Below are positions 26,455-35,290 of a stretch of DNA of 64,000 nt, one piece after another (position 1 is the first letter of the stretch; each line of letters starts with the position of its first letter). The position numbers and the translations under genes are program-made. Source of the stretch: Pseudaminobacter soli (ex Li et al. 2025) (lineage in GTDB: Bacteria; Pseudomonadota; Alphaproteobacteria; Rhizobiales; Rhizobiaceae); NCBI RefSeq assembly GCF_029892515.1, contig NZ_JARXVF010000004.1:362744-426743 (forward strand), read 5' to 3'. The notes beneath the pieces are model-generated. The model was not told the origin of the DNA and did no database searches. It worked only from the letters and a program-made list of their open reading frames with translations.

Positions 26455-26655
26455 TCAATGGAGATTGCGACCGTGAGCGTGGGGACGATCTGCGGCATGC
26501 ACGTGCCGGTGAGCGTGGCGGGGGCGGTGGGTTTTGTTGGGTGTCGTGCGACCATTCTGGTGGGTGGGAGCCGTCATCCCGGTTGCACTGCCAACTCCCG
26601 TCATCGACGTTAGAGCCAAGAGGCCCATGGAGAGCGAGAAAAGCAACGTACGCAT
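26455..26655 (-). CDS. small exported histidine-rich protein
   Basis: A 66-residue protein. A near-perfect ribosome site (AAGGAGGTGAC) lies eight bases before the ATG at 26655. It has a signal peptide, MRTLLFSLSMGLLALTSMTG, and a mature part rich in histidine, arginine and threonine (THRPRHAHRHVHAADRPHAH). No cysteine is present. I do not know the family. Metal binding is possible from the histidine spacing (HxHxHxH) but is only an inference. The end may be truncated, since the frame stops soon after the His-rich run. Confidence 0.6.
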   Translation of the reverse strand: MRTLLFSLSMGLLALTSMTGVGSATGMTAPTHQNGRTTPNKTHRPRHAHRHVHAADRPHAHGRNLH

Positions 26656-27118
26656 AGTCGTCACCTCCTTAGCCGTTGTTCCGCAAAGTGCGCCTGCTGA
26701 AGGGCGCCCCAATCAAGAAAGCTCGCCATCCGCAGACGACGCGCAAGGCGCTGACGGCTCGTCCGCATGTTAGCCGCCGGCATCCAGTGGTGATATGGCG
26801 CGCTTGCTCTGCTAGTCATGTCGGGGAAAACCTCAGCCTGAAACCGCGCACTGGCGCGCCAATACCCGAAGGGTGCTCTGGTATCGCTTTTGGACGCCGC
26901 CCGCCGCGCGAACTGCAGGTTCAAGGAGGCTCTGGATCTGCTCTTAGAAGGAAAGCTGAAGCGCGTCGCCGCGGATCCGCTGAAGAAGGGCATCGATGCC
27001 CTCCTTTCTACCCCGCCCTCCTGAGCGGCGCGATGAATTCCGCAACCACGCGTCCAAATACAAACTTCATTCATTCACTGCATTCGCAAGTCGTTTGACA
27101 TCCGCCTTAAACCTCTCG
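26656..27118. other. intergenic or degenerate stretch
   Basis: A plus-strand frame around 26890-27020 reads LDAARRANCRFKEALDLLLE then GKLKRVAADPLKKGIDALL, which has protein-like composition but no start, ribosome site or family that I recognise. It may be another gene remnant. Nothing else is seen. Confidence 0.35.
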
Positions 27119-27214
27119 ATGATCGCCGCAGCACACTACGCGGCCGGCGGCTTCTGCTACCTAGACAACGCCGTCATCCCCGCCCTAGAGCTCAGCAGGC
27201 TGGGCTGTCTCGCC
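27119..27214 (+). pseudogene. possible histone deacetylase/acetylpolyamine amidohydrolase-family fragment
   Basis: A short frame reads HYAAGGFCYLDNAVIPALEL, like the GFCYLNNAAIAA core of class II deacetylase-family enzymes. Only about 25 residues resemble the family, directly before the kup start, so the call is tentative. Confidence 0.35.
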
Positions 27215-27227
27215 ACGGAGCAAAGCT

Positions 27228-29117
27228 GTGCCGGAAACGCCGCCCGCAAGCGCCAGATTGCAGGTCCCGTCGACCCCGTCGGCCATGCTTGGACTATCGG
27301 CGCTCGGTGTCGTGTTCGGTGATATCGGAACAAGTCCGCTCTACACGCTGAAAACCGTGCTCGCACTCGCCGGCGAGCACCCTACTGCCGATGTGACGCT
27401 CGGGGTCCTTTCGCTGGTGCTCTGGACGTTGGTCATCATCGTGTCGGTCAAGTATGTTTCCTTCGCCATGCGCGTTGACAATGACGGGGAAGGCGGAATT
27501 CTCGCGCTGATGGCGCTTCTCGGCATCAAGCGGCAACAGCGACCTGCAATTGTTGCCCTGGGCTTGTTCGGCGCCGCGCTGATCTATGGCGACGGCGCCA
27601 TCACTCCGGCCATCTCGGTGCTGTCCGCGCTCGAAGGCTTGAACATTGCCGTGCCGGCAATGGAGCCTTTCGTCGTTCCGGCCGCCGTTGCGATCCTGAT
27701 TGGGCTTTTCGCCATACAGCCGTTCGGCACCGCGTGGATCGGCCGGATTTTCGGTCCAATCATGGCGCTGTGGTTCTGTTCGATCGCCCTGCTTGGCATC
27801 TGGGGCGTGCTAAAGCATCCGGCCGTGTTCGCCGCCATCGATCCACGCTACGGGATCCACTATCTGCTGTCCGACGGTTTAGGCAGCTTCCTTGTCCTCG
27901 GCGGCGTGTTCCTGTGCGTGACGGGGGCGGAGGCGCTCTACGCCGACATGGGACATTTCGGCGCCTGGCCGATCCGGCTTGCCTGGTCGACGGTCGTCTT
28001 TCCGAGCCTTGTTCTGAACTACGCCGGACAGGCGGCGATCATCCTCGACGGGGGATCGACTCAAGGCAATATCTTCTATCGCCTCTGTCCCGAACCCTTG
28101 CTGATTCCGCTCGTGGTCCTTGCGACGCTCGCGACGATCATCGCGAGCCAGTCGATCATCACCGGGGCCTTCTCGATGTCCCGGCAGGCAATCCTGCTCG
28201 GCTGGCTGCCCCGCCTCAAGATCGTCCAGACCTCGGCGGAAGGCTATGGCCAGATTTATGTGGGCGCCATCAACTGGATGCTGATGATTGCGACTGTCGG
28301 TCTGACGATCGGGTTCGGCAAGTCGGACAACCTGGCCGCCGCCTATGGTATCGCCGTTTCGCTCACCATGCTCATGACCTCGGCGCTGTTGTTCATCGCC
28401 ATGCGCGAGGTCTGGGGCTGGAGCCTCCTGGCCAGCGGCGCGGTCGCGGGTTGCTTCTTCACCATCGACGCGGCGTTCTTCCTGGCGAATGTCGTGAAGG
28501 TCCTCGATGGCGGCTATGTCCCGCTGCTGCTTGCCGCCTGCGTGTACGGGGTGATGCTCATATGGCACAGCGGCGCGGCAGCGGTTGCCAGAAAACTGCA
28601 CGCAACGCTGGTGCCCGTGGACCAGTTCATGAAGCAAATCGTGGCGGCAGGCGTGCCACGCGTTCCCGGCACGGCGGTGTTCCTGACCCGGAGCACCCAC
28701 GGCACGCCGCCGATCATGGCCTGGCACGTCAAGCGCAACAGGGCGTTGCACAAGCGCCTGCTGGCTCTCACGGTGCAGATGCAATCGATCCCCTGGGTGG
28801 CGGACGAGGATCGGCTGTCGATGGCGGAGGAAGCCCCGAATTTCTGGCGGGTCACGGCGCGCTACGGTTTCATGGAGCGGCCAGACATTCCGGTCCTCCT
28901 GCGTCACGCCCATGCCGGAGGATGTGGCATCGACCTCGACGATGTCACCTACTATATCGGCCGCGAGACGGTTGTCGGCCGCGAACGCGCTCGTTGGCCG
29001 TTAAGGATTCGCAGCCGGCTGTTTGCCTTGATGGAGCGCAACAGCGCCCATATCACGGACTTCTGTCGGATACCTGTCGAGAGTGTCGTTGAGATCGGTC
29101 GCCAGGTTGCGATTTGA
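27228..29117 (+). CDS. kup: low-affinity potassium uptake protein Kup
   Basis: A 629-residue K+/H+ symporter of the KUP/HAK/KT family. The signature GVVFGDIGTSPLYTLKTV is in the first helix (about residues 27-44), followed by VDNDGEGGILALMALL, YGDGAITPAISVLSALEGL and SQSIITGAFSMSRQAILLGW. About 12 membrane segments fill residues 20-450, followed by a soluble C-terminal domain (HVKRNRALHKRLLALTVQ...PNFWRVTARYGFMERPDIP). A GTG start at 27228 follows GGAG. Rhizobia often carry several kup copies, so the paralogue number (kup1, kup2) is not assigned. It is monocistronic. Confidence 0.92.
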   Translation: MPETPPASARLQVPSTPSAMLGLSALGVVFGDIGTSPLYTLKTVLALAGEHPTADVTLGVLSLVLWTLVIIVSVKYVSFAMRVDNDGEGGILALMALLGIKRQQRPAIVALGLFGAALIYGDGAITPAISVLSALEGLNIAVPAMEPFVVPAAVAILIGLFAIQPFGTAWIGRIFGPIMALWFCSIALLGIWGVLKHPAVFAAIDPRYGIHYLLSDGLGSFLVLGGVFLCVTGAEALYADMGHFGAWPIRLAWSTVVFPSLVLNYAGQAAIILDGGSTQGNIFYRLCPEPLLIPLVVLATLATIIASQSIITGAFSMSRQAILLGWLPRLKIVQTSAEGYGQIYVGAINWMLMIATVGLTIGFGKSDNLAAAYGIAVSLTMLMTSALLFIAMREVWGWSLLASGAVAGCFFTIDAAFFLANVVKVLDGGYVPLLLAACVYGVMLIWHSGAAAVARKLHATLVPVDQFMKQIVAAGVPRVPGTAVFLTRSTHGTPPIMAWHVKRNRALHKRLLALTVQMQSIPWVADEDRLSMAEEAPNFWRVTARYGFMERPDIPVLLRHAHAGGCGIDLDDVTYYIGRETVVGRERARWPLRIRSRLFALMERNSAHITDFCRIPVESVVEIGRQVAI

Positions 29118-29304
29118 TCCGATCTCGACGTCGGGCGGTCCGTCGGCGTTGGCTGAAGCTTCGCCGCAAATTCATCCGCGATCGCACGGCAAAGGGGCGC
29201 GTTGTGGAGCCGACGCTTTCCGATCTGATCTTCGAATGGCTGTCAATTTGCGCTGCGCCGATCAAGCGCCGCTCATGGCAACGTTCGAAGCTGGCTCCGG
29301 CACA

Positions 29305-29762
29305 CTACTTGCCTTGCTTGCGCAACGCCTCGATCAGAAGAACGGCTGCCGGCCCCGACGAAGCGGGGTTCTGCCCGGTGATCAGTCGACCATCGACCAC
29401 GGTGTAGACACCCCATTTTGACCTCGGAGAAGGTGGCGCCGAGCTTCAGCATCTCGTACTCAACGAGGAATGGGACGATCTTGGTCAGGCCGACTGCTTC
29501 CTCTTCGCCATTGGTGAAGGCGGTCACGGTCCGGCCGGCCACGAACGGGGTGCCATCGGGATTCTTCACACGGTGCAGACGCGATGGTCTTGCGGGCGCC
29601 CACGAAGGATTCGATCAGCTTGATGCAGAAGATCCGCACTCGATGCTGGTCTGCCATGCTCCAGGCGTCGGCAAAGTCCAGTGCTTGCTTGTGCGGCCTG
29701 AAAGCCGCCGGCTGCCCGAGGCGGCCGACCGTCTTGTCACTGCCTTGGCAAACACGTTTCAT
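29305..29762 (-). pseudogene. DJ-1/PfpI (type 1 glutamine amidotransferase-like) gene, frameshifted
   Basis: Three minus-strand frames together give a DJ-1/PfpI protein: DFADAW...KLIESFVGARKTIASA, then NPDGTPFVAGRTVTAFTNGE and VPFLVEYEMLKLGATFSEVK, then after a shift near 29417 GVYTVVDGRLITGQNPASSG and PAAVLLIEALRKQGK. The nucleophile-elbow cysteine segment expected after KTIA (normally AVCHGPA) is altered to SAPCEES by the first frame change. Several frame shifts and the lost elbow make this a pseudogene. It lies just downstream of the UspA gene on the same strand. Confidence 0.7.
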
Positions 29763-29771
29763 GATCGTCTA

Positions 29772-30215
29772 TCATCGTATCACGACGACTGGAATCTTCG
29801 TCTTCGTCAATACCTCAAGGGTCTGGCTCCCGAGCAACAACTTGCTAAGACCGCGCCGGCCATTAGATGCCATCACGATTGCATCACACCGTAAGTCTTG
29901 TGCCGCTTCAATGATTGCTTCGGCTGGTTTGGCCTCATCGACATAGACCGTTTCCGCAGCCAGGCCCATCTGCTCCGCCATGGCCTTGGCCGCGGAGAGA
30001 ACGGAAGCTCCATACTGCTCGCTGCGCTCCAGGTAGGCTTCAATTTCCTCAGTAGTGCTCGGCCACCCGAAACCCGGCATCGCAAGGGGATATTGTTCTG
30101 TCACGTGTATGATCGTGACTCTGCTGCCCAGCGCACGCGCAAGTGCCAAGCCGTGCTCCAAGCCCTTGTGTGCAAGCACCGATCCGTCCGTTGCTATTAG
30201 AATGTGCTGATACAT
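29772..30215 (-). CDS. universal stress protein UspA family
   Basis: A 147-residue single-domain Usp. It opens MYQHILIATDGSVLAHKGLE, with the ATP-binding-type loop near the end (MASNGRRGLSKLLLGSQT, fitting the G-2x-G-9x-G-S/T pattern) and the final strand IPVVVIR. This suggests a nucleotide-binding Usp that acts in stress survival. The ATG follows GGGAGAG. It is the last gene of a likely three-gene minus-strand operon, 12 bases after the small gene at 30227-30460. Confidence 0.88.
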   Translation of the reverse strand: MYQHILIATDGSVLAHKGLEHGLALARALGSRVTIIHVTEQYPLAMPGFGWPSTTEEIEAYLERSEQYGASVLSAAKAMAEQMGLAAETVYVDEAKPAEAIIEAAQDLRCDAIVMASNGRRGLSKLLLGSQTLEVLTKTKIPVVVIR

Positions 30216-30226
30216 GCCAGCTCTCC

Positions 30227-30460
30227 CTATGTTGCTGGTCGACGGATGGCCAATGCCGTAGCCACCAGGCCCTTTCGTCGTTGCCCCCTGCCCGCCCCTC
30301 GATATCTCCGCGAATTTCGTTCGTCGGAAGATAGCGCTGCCGCGGCGGCTTGCACTGCTGCCGTGATCACAATTTGCCGCGATGAGCGTTTAATGGCCTC
30401 CTCAGCCGCCTCTTCCAAGACGTCGCCTTGCGTCTCGATCGTGGATGTTGCCGGCGTCAT
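30227..30460 (-). CDS. small uncharacterised protein, translationally coupled
   Basis: A 77-residue frame whose ATG overlaps the TGA of the upstream gene (ATGA at 30457-30460), the classic sign of translational coupling, and which ends 12 bases before uspA. The N-terminal half is helical and charged (DVLEEAAEEAIKRSSRQIVI); the C-terminal half is arginine-rich. I do not recognise the family. The arginine-rich tail could come from a frame shift. Confidence 0.4.
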   Translation of the reverse strand: MTPATSTIETQGDVLEEAAEEAIKRSSRQIVITAAVQAAAAALSSDERNSRRYRGAGRGQRRKGLVATALAIRRPAT

Positions 30461-30813
30461 GCAGCAAGTCGTCCCGCCTGGTGGCTGATGGGGTGACGAT
30501 CCCGGGAGAGGCCCAACCGCCGACGCTCATATTCGGAGGCGAACTTGTCGGGATCAACGCACCGAGCCTCAAGGATCGGCTGCAAATGTGCCTCGAAGAG
30601 ACACCGCTCTGCTGCGCTGAGGTCATTCATAGAACGAACCATGAGGCTCTGCGCAAGGTGATCCTCTGGCCGCCGCTCGTTGAAAAATCCCTCATCGATC
30701 AAGTCCCGGAGGACATCGAGATAGTCCATATGAAATTGCCAATCCCAAGCGCTGTCGTCCTGGCAGAACACAGCAGCATCCGGAGATTCGTGCGGTACGT
30801 GGCTGGTCGCCAT
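30457..30813 (-). CDS. uncharacterised protein of UspA operon
   Basis: A 118-residue cytosolic protein. ATG 30813 follows AAGGAGG, a strong ribosome site. The sequence is acidic and tryptophan-containing (DDSAWDWQFHMDYLDVLRDL, then IDEGFFNERRPEDHLAQSLM). It has no membrane segment and no motif I know. It heads a compact run with the next small gene (4-base overlap) and uspA, so a stress-related role is a fair guess from context only. Confidence 0.55.
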   Translation of the reverse strand: MATSHVPHESPDAAVFCQDDSAWDWQFHMDYLDVLRDLIDEGFFNERRPEDHLAQSLMVRSMNDLSAAERCLFEAHLQPILEARCVDPDKFASEYERRRLGLSRDRHPISHQAGRLAA

Positions 30814-31037
30814 TTCGGCCTCCTTAACGTGACCCCAGAACAGAACAAAATAAGAACACACAAGTCAAGGGGGGGGACATGGTGGACGGCGCTCGTCAGC
30901 CACCCGTTTCTCGCCCCTGCCAATTTCGCACCACGCGCCGATCGACACGTCTTGTTTCGAACGCGGGAATCGGGTGGTTCCCAACGGAGGCTTGAATACC
31001 TTGCTGCCCGTAACGACAGCAGAAAGATGTTCGAGAC

Positions 31038-31787
31038 ATGGATCTACTTAAACATAAGGTCGCCATCGTCACGGGCGCGTCTTCCGGAATCGGTCGGGCT
31101 GTTGCGCTGATGTTTGCCAAGCAAGGCGCGGCGATGGTCCTAACCGCGCGGCGCACAACTCCACTTGACGAGGTTGCCCAGACAATCCGAAGCAAGGGAG
31201 GGCGTGCAATCACCGTCGGCGGCGATGTCGGCCTGCCCGAAACCCACGAAATGGCCGTCGCTGCCGCAACGAGTGAATTCGGAGGCCTCGACATCGCCAT
31301 CAACAATGCTGGCACGGTTGGTCCGGCAAGGCCGCTGGCGGAGATTTCGCCGGAGGAGTGGCAGCACACCCTGACGACAAATCTTACGGCAGCATTTCTC
31401 GGAGCGCGCAGTCAGATTCCGGCGATGCTTTCGCGCGGCGGAGGCTCGATCGTCTTCACGTCCAGCTTTGTTGGCACCAGCGTTGGCATTCCCGGCATGG
31501 CGGCTTATGGCGCTTCCAAGGCTGGATTGATGGGCTTGGTGAAGGGGATAGCCGCCGACTACGCCGCACTGGGCATCAGGGCCAACGCGCTTTTGCCCGG
31601 CGGTGTGGATACCGCAATGGCAGGCGATCAGAGCCAGAAGGACTGGGCCGCAGGCCTGCATGCGATGAAGCGGATCGCTCGACCCGAGGAGATTGCCTCT
31701 AGCGCTCTTTTCCTCGCCAGTTCGATGGCCAGTTTCGTCACGGGAGCGGCCCTGTTCGCCGATGGTGGCAACGCCGCGGTCAAGTGA
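31038..31787 (+). CDS. SDR-family NAD(P)-dependent oxidoreductase
   Basis: A 249-residue classical short-chain dehydrogenase. The cofactor motif TGASSGIGRAVAL is at residues 12-24, NNAG in AINNAGTVGP is near residue 90, the catalytic serine is in SIVFTSSFVG and the YxxxK pair is YGASK in GMAAYGASKAGLMG. An arginine after the second strand (LTARRTTP) favours NADP(H). The C-terminus has the usual RIARPEEIASSALFLASSMA block. The substrate is unknown. No operon partner is present. Confidence 0.87.
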   Translation: MDLLKHKVAIVTGASSGIGRAVALMFAKQGAAMVLTARRTTPLDEVAQTIRSKGGRAITVGGDVGLPETHEMAVAAATSEFGGLDIAINNAGTVGPARPLAEISPEEWQHTLTTNLTAAFLGARSQIPAMLSRGGGSIVFTSSFVGTSVGIPGMAAYGASKAGLMGLVKGIAADYAALGIRANALLPGGVDTAMAGDQSQKDWAAGLHAMKRIARPEEIASSALFLASSMASFVTGAALFADGGNAAVK

Positions 31788-32415
31788 TCGATCGACGTCC
31801 GAGGTACGCAAGAAGCGCTTGCGGGGGCACGCTCCGCCAGCGCTTCAGCACATGAACCGGATCGGCCCATTGCTGACGCAATCATTCGTAGCGCGAGACT
31901 GCGGTTGAGACGATGCACTTGATCGTCTCAACCGATGATCCACCACCGTTTGACCAAAGCCCGCATCGATCAAACGGTGCTTGCTTTTGGCCTTAGCGGA
32001 GTTCCTTTGCGCGATCCCAAGCTTGGGAGGCATTGCCTTCAGCGTTCTGCTGAGCACACATGCGCCGGGCCGATCGGCAATAGCGTATCGCCACGAACTG
32101 GCCGCGCAGACCAGCCCGGACGCCGCTGCAACCGCGCGAGCGGTAGTCCTGACATCAGGCGCGCCTTCGCGGGTGGACGCTTTTGGGCGAGGTGTTCATG
32201 CGCGTGCGTCTATCGCAGCGGGGCCGAACAAGCTGTTACCGTGACAACACCCGTTCGATGCGCGAACTATGTCGCCGGCGGCTACGGTTATCCACGAATA
32301 GCAGAGTTTTCCGGAAGGCGTGTTGGCTGCTCGAAGGGGCTCAATGATGGAGCTGAAGGCCAAACATCAAGATCGCAAAGCGGATTTCGTAACTATCCCT
32401 CGCCTGCGTTTCCTC
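31788..32415. other. intergenic region with two inverted repeats
   Basis: 628 bases between the SDR gene and the 3' end of the MttB-family gene. Apart from the two perfect inverted repeats at 31902-31979, no coding or regulatory structure was recognised. Confidence 0.45.
31902..31979. repeat. two consecutive perfect inverted repeats
   Basis: CGGTTGAGACGAT (31902-31914) pairs with ATCGTCTCAACCG (31922-31934) over a seven-base loop. CACCGTTTGA (31944-31953) then pairs with TCAAACGGTG (31970-31979). Neither has a T-run. They may be terminators of the SDR and MttB-family genes or a mobile repeat end. Confidence 0.6.
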
Positions 32416-33951
32416 TCAAGGTTCGCCTGCTCCGATCTCCGCGCGCCGTTTAGCGACGTAGGCGTCCAGCTCCTCACGGATGGCTGGATCGAGCGCCGGC
32501 TCCTCGTATTCGCGAAGCGCCTGCTGCCAAATATCGGTCGCGCGCTCCAGCGCATCGCGCCCGCCCGCTTCCTGCCAACTGCCGTAGTTTTGCCAATTGG
32601 AGAGGATCGGCTGGTAAAAGGCGGTCTCATAGCGCGCCATTGTGTGCTCGGAACCGAAAAAATGTCCGCCAGCCGGTACCGATTTGATGGCCTCGAAGCC
32701 GAGATCGTCCTCGGAGAAGGGCACGGGCTCCAAGAAGCCCATCATGTTCTGCAGGATCTCGACGTCGAGCACGAGCTTCTCGTAGGAGGCGGTCAACCCG
32801 CCTTCAAGCCACCCGGCCGCGTGATAAACAAGGTTGGCCCCGCCAAGCACCGCCCCCCAAGTCGCCATCTCCGTTTCGTATGCCGCCTGAAGATCGACCA
32901 CATTCGACGCGTTGGCGTTCGAGGTCCGATAGGGAAGCTTGTAGCGCCGCGCGAGCTGGCCCGCGACAATGTTCGCCTTGGCGTTTTCCGGTGTGCCGAA
33001 GGCCGGTGCTCCCGAGCGCATGTCCACGTTGGATGTGAATGCACCGTACATGACCGGCGTGCCTGGATTGACGAGTTGGGCCAGCACAACGCCGAACAGG
33101 GCCTCGGCATTCTGCTGGCAGAGCGCCGCGGCAAGCGTCACTGGAGTCATGGCACCCATAAGCGTAAACGGCGTGATGGTCACCGGCTGCCCGTGCTCGG
33201 CCATGGCGATAAGCCCGTCAGCCATAGCGTCATCTAAGAGCCGCGGGGAGTTGACCGAAATGATCGTGATTACACCTGGGGACTGGCGCATCTCTTCAAC
33301 GCCGATACCGCGTGCAATCGCCATCATCTTGATGCCGTCGACTGCACGACCGCGGCCGATCGCACTGCAGTGGAAGCAGAGATCGCTGAGCGCGAGGTTT
33401 GCGTTGTAGGTGTCGAGGTGGCGTGAATTGGCTGGCCGCTCGATAGGTGCGCAGACCTGGTTCCCGAGAATATGGATGGCGTTGAAGTAATGGGCAAGCC
33501 TGGTAAAGTTCTGATAGTCGGCAAGATTGCCCTGCCGTCGACCGTTGATCCTGTCGTGGACGTTCGGTGGGCCGGCGACGAGGCCGAAGGCCATCGTGTT
33601 GCCTCCGATTGTCAGGCGTTTCGCCAGGTTGCGGCTGGTGAGCGTGAAGGAGGAAGGCGTGGTGGCGAGCGCGGCGTTTACTATGGATTCATCGATGCGG
33701 ATCGTCAGGTGTTCGCGGTCAACTATGGCACCAGCCTTTTCAAAAAGAGCCATGGCCTTTTCGCTCATGACGCGAATGCCGATTTCGGACAGGATGCGCA
33801 TCGAATTGCGGTGCAGGGCGTCCAGCCGCTCCTCGTCAAGCAATTGCATCGGCGAATAGATGTTGACGACCTCCCGCCACGGCAACTGCGATATGCCGCC
33901 GCCTCCCCGACCTGCCCGCGATCGCCGTCCGCCGCCGCGTCTGTCACTCAT
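32416..33951 (-). CDS. MttB-family (trimethylamine/betaine) methyltransferase, non-pyrrolysine
   Basis: A 511-residue TIM-barrel protein of the MttB superfamily (COG5598). Members move a methyl group from a quaternary amine to a corrinoid protein. Family blocks include LDALHRNSMRILSEIGIRVM near the N-terminus, NSRHLDTYNANLALSDLCFH, VNSPRLLDDAMADGLIAMAE and GGHFFGSEHTMARYETAFYQ near the end. Archaeal MttB reads through an amber codon as pyrrolysine; this frame has no internal stop, so it belongs to the non-Pyl group that includes glycine betaine methyltransferase MtgB. A glycine/arginine-rich N-terminal tail (RRGGGRRSRAGRGGGG) precedes the domain. ATG 33951 has AAAGGCAG upstream. It is divergent from the LysR gene. 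Confidence 0.82.
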   Translation of the reverse strand: MSDRRGGGRRSRAGRGGGGISQLPWREVVNIYSPMQLLDEERLDALHRNSMRILSEIGIRVMSEKAMALFEKAGAIVDREHLTIRIDESIVNAALATTPSSFTLTSRNLAKRLTIGGNTMAFGLVAGPPNVHDRINGRRQGNLADYQNFTRLAHYFNAIHILGNQVCAPIERPANSRHLDTYNANLALSDLCFHCSAIGRGRAVDGIKMMAIARGIGVEEMRQSPGVITIISVNSPRLLDDAMADGLIAMAEHGQPVTITPFTLMGAMTPVTLAAALCQQNAEALFGVVLAQLVNPGTPVMYGAFTSNVDMRSGAPAFGTPENAKANIVAGQLARRYKLPYRTSNANASNVVDLQAAYETEMATWGAVLGGANLVYHAAGWLEGGLTASYEKLVLDVEILQNMMGFLEPVPFSEDDLGFEAIKSVPAGGHFFGSEHTMARYETAFYQPILSNWQNYGSWQEAGGRDALERATDIWQQALREYEEPALDPAIREELDAYVAKRRAEIGAGEP

Positions 33952-34180
33952 CGAAAACTGCCTTTCGAGCGATTGCATCCCGTCCGGGGCATTAACCAGC
34001 CCAACGGGAAATGCATGCGACTTTTCGTGTTCCGCCTCGCTGAAACTATGTCCAATAGCGCGCTGGTCTTCACACGATAAGTTCGGAGGCAATGACCAAG
34101 AAAAACGGGGTCATGGCGCGCTTGCATCTTGCACGTCGCGCCCGAGCCAGACTAGCCTCCGGCAAAGAGGAAAACCTGTA

Positions 34181-35068
34181 GTGAAACCATCCCCGCCATT
34201 GAACTACATCCGATCCTTCGAATGTTCCGCCCGGCATCTCAGCTTCACCGAGGCGGCCAACGAGCTCGGTTACACCCAGGCCGCCATCAGCAGTCACGTG
34301 CGCGCGCTTGAACAGTATCTCGGCCGCCAGCTCTTCATCCGCTATCCGCGCAGCCTCAAGCTGACGGAGATGGGCGAGGCCTTCCTGCCCACTTTGCGAC
34401 AAGCGCTAAACCAGATCGATTTCGCCACGGAAACCGTACTGGCATCGGCGCGCAATAAGACTGTCGTCATCTCCTGCCCGACGAGCCTTGCCGAAAACTG
34501 GCTGGCGCGATGCGTCGCCGGCTTTAGCCGGAAACATCCCGACGTGGAGATTCTCCTGCACGGCACCATATGGGAGGATTCGACGGAACAGATCGCCGAT
34601 ATCCTTATTTCTATCCGTCGCTTCGACAACGTGCCGGCAAATGGGATGCAATTGTGGAACGACCGGCTCGCGCTGCTGTGCGCGCCGCAACTCATGCATG
34701 GCCAGAATGCGATCAAGACGCCGGGGGACGTCCTGAATTCAAACTGGATTGCCGTACACGGCCGGCAGGAATTCTGGCAGGACATGGCGGACGCGCTCGG
34801 CATCGACGCATCCGCAAACGACAAGCGGCTCTCCACCAACTCTACCAACATCGCTCTCGAAATGGCGGCAAACGGCGCCGGTTGCATCGTGACCCCACAG
34901 TCGCTCGCGCGAATCTATGTGGACCGTGGCCTGCTCGTCGAGCCGTTCAAGACCCGGACCAAAAGCGCATGGAACTACTATCTCTCTGAAGCGCAGGCTT
35001 CCAAAGGAGCGACAGTCGCGAAGGTACGCGACTGGATTATTGCGGAAGCGCAAAAGGTCGCCGACTAA
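34181..35068 (+). CDS. LysR-family regulator (GcvA-like)
   Basis: A 295-residue LysR regulator starting with GTG at 34181 after GAGGA. The winged helix-turn-helix reads LSFTEAANELGYTQAAISSHVRALEQYLG (first 50 residues, split here across FTEAANELGYTQ and AAISSHVRALEQ). The effector domain follows. The fold and the PPLNYIRSFECSARHLSFTEAA opening are typical of GcvA-type members. It is divergent from the MttB-family gene and upstream of the dimethylglycine dehydrogenase-like gene, so it is the likely local regulator of both. Confidence 0.85.
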   Translation: MKPSPPLNYIRSFECSARHLSFTEAANELGYTQAAISSHVRALEQYLGRQLFIRYPRSLKLTEMGEAFLPTLRQALNQIDFATETVLASARNKTVVISCPTSLAENWLARCVAGFSRKHPDVEILLHGTIWEDSTEQIADILISIRRFDNVPANGMQLWNDRLALLCAPQLMHGQNAIKTPGDVLNSNWIAVHGRQEFWQDMADALGIDASANDKRLSTNSTNIALEMAANGAGCIVTPQSLARIYVDRGLLVEPFKTRTKSAWNYYLSEAQASKGATVAKVRDWIIAEAQKVAD

Positions 35069-35290
35069 CCTACGAGGCCAGTAAGGGCCAATTCCAGGCT
35101 AGCGAAAGCCCCCTTGGCAACAAACGAAAATTGCGGGCTCAATGACCCTGTTTTATTTGCTCATCTGACGTCGAAAAGAGCTGATTTCCCTATCTCGCCG
35201 GCTTTTGGAAGAAGCCGGCCATCCCTAGACTTGGACCTACCGGCACAGGCTCGTCGGCCGCAGAAGTCATAGGTTCAAGGCTGGAAATTC

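Noticed and set aside
27879..28913. 344-codon minus-strand frame opposite kup
   Set aside because: Antisense shadow in GC-rich coding DNA with no motif or start signal.
27734..29092. 452-codon plus-strand frame inside kup
   Set aside because: Arginine-rich shadow frame of the well-supported Kup transporter.
32416..33951. Pyrrolysine-dependent MttB
   Set aside because: There is no in-frame amber codon, so the gene belongs to the non-pyrrolysine group.
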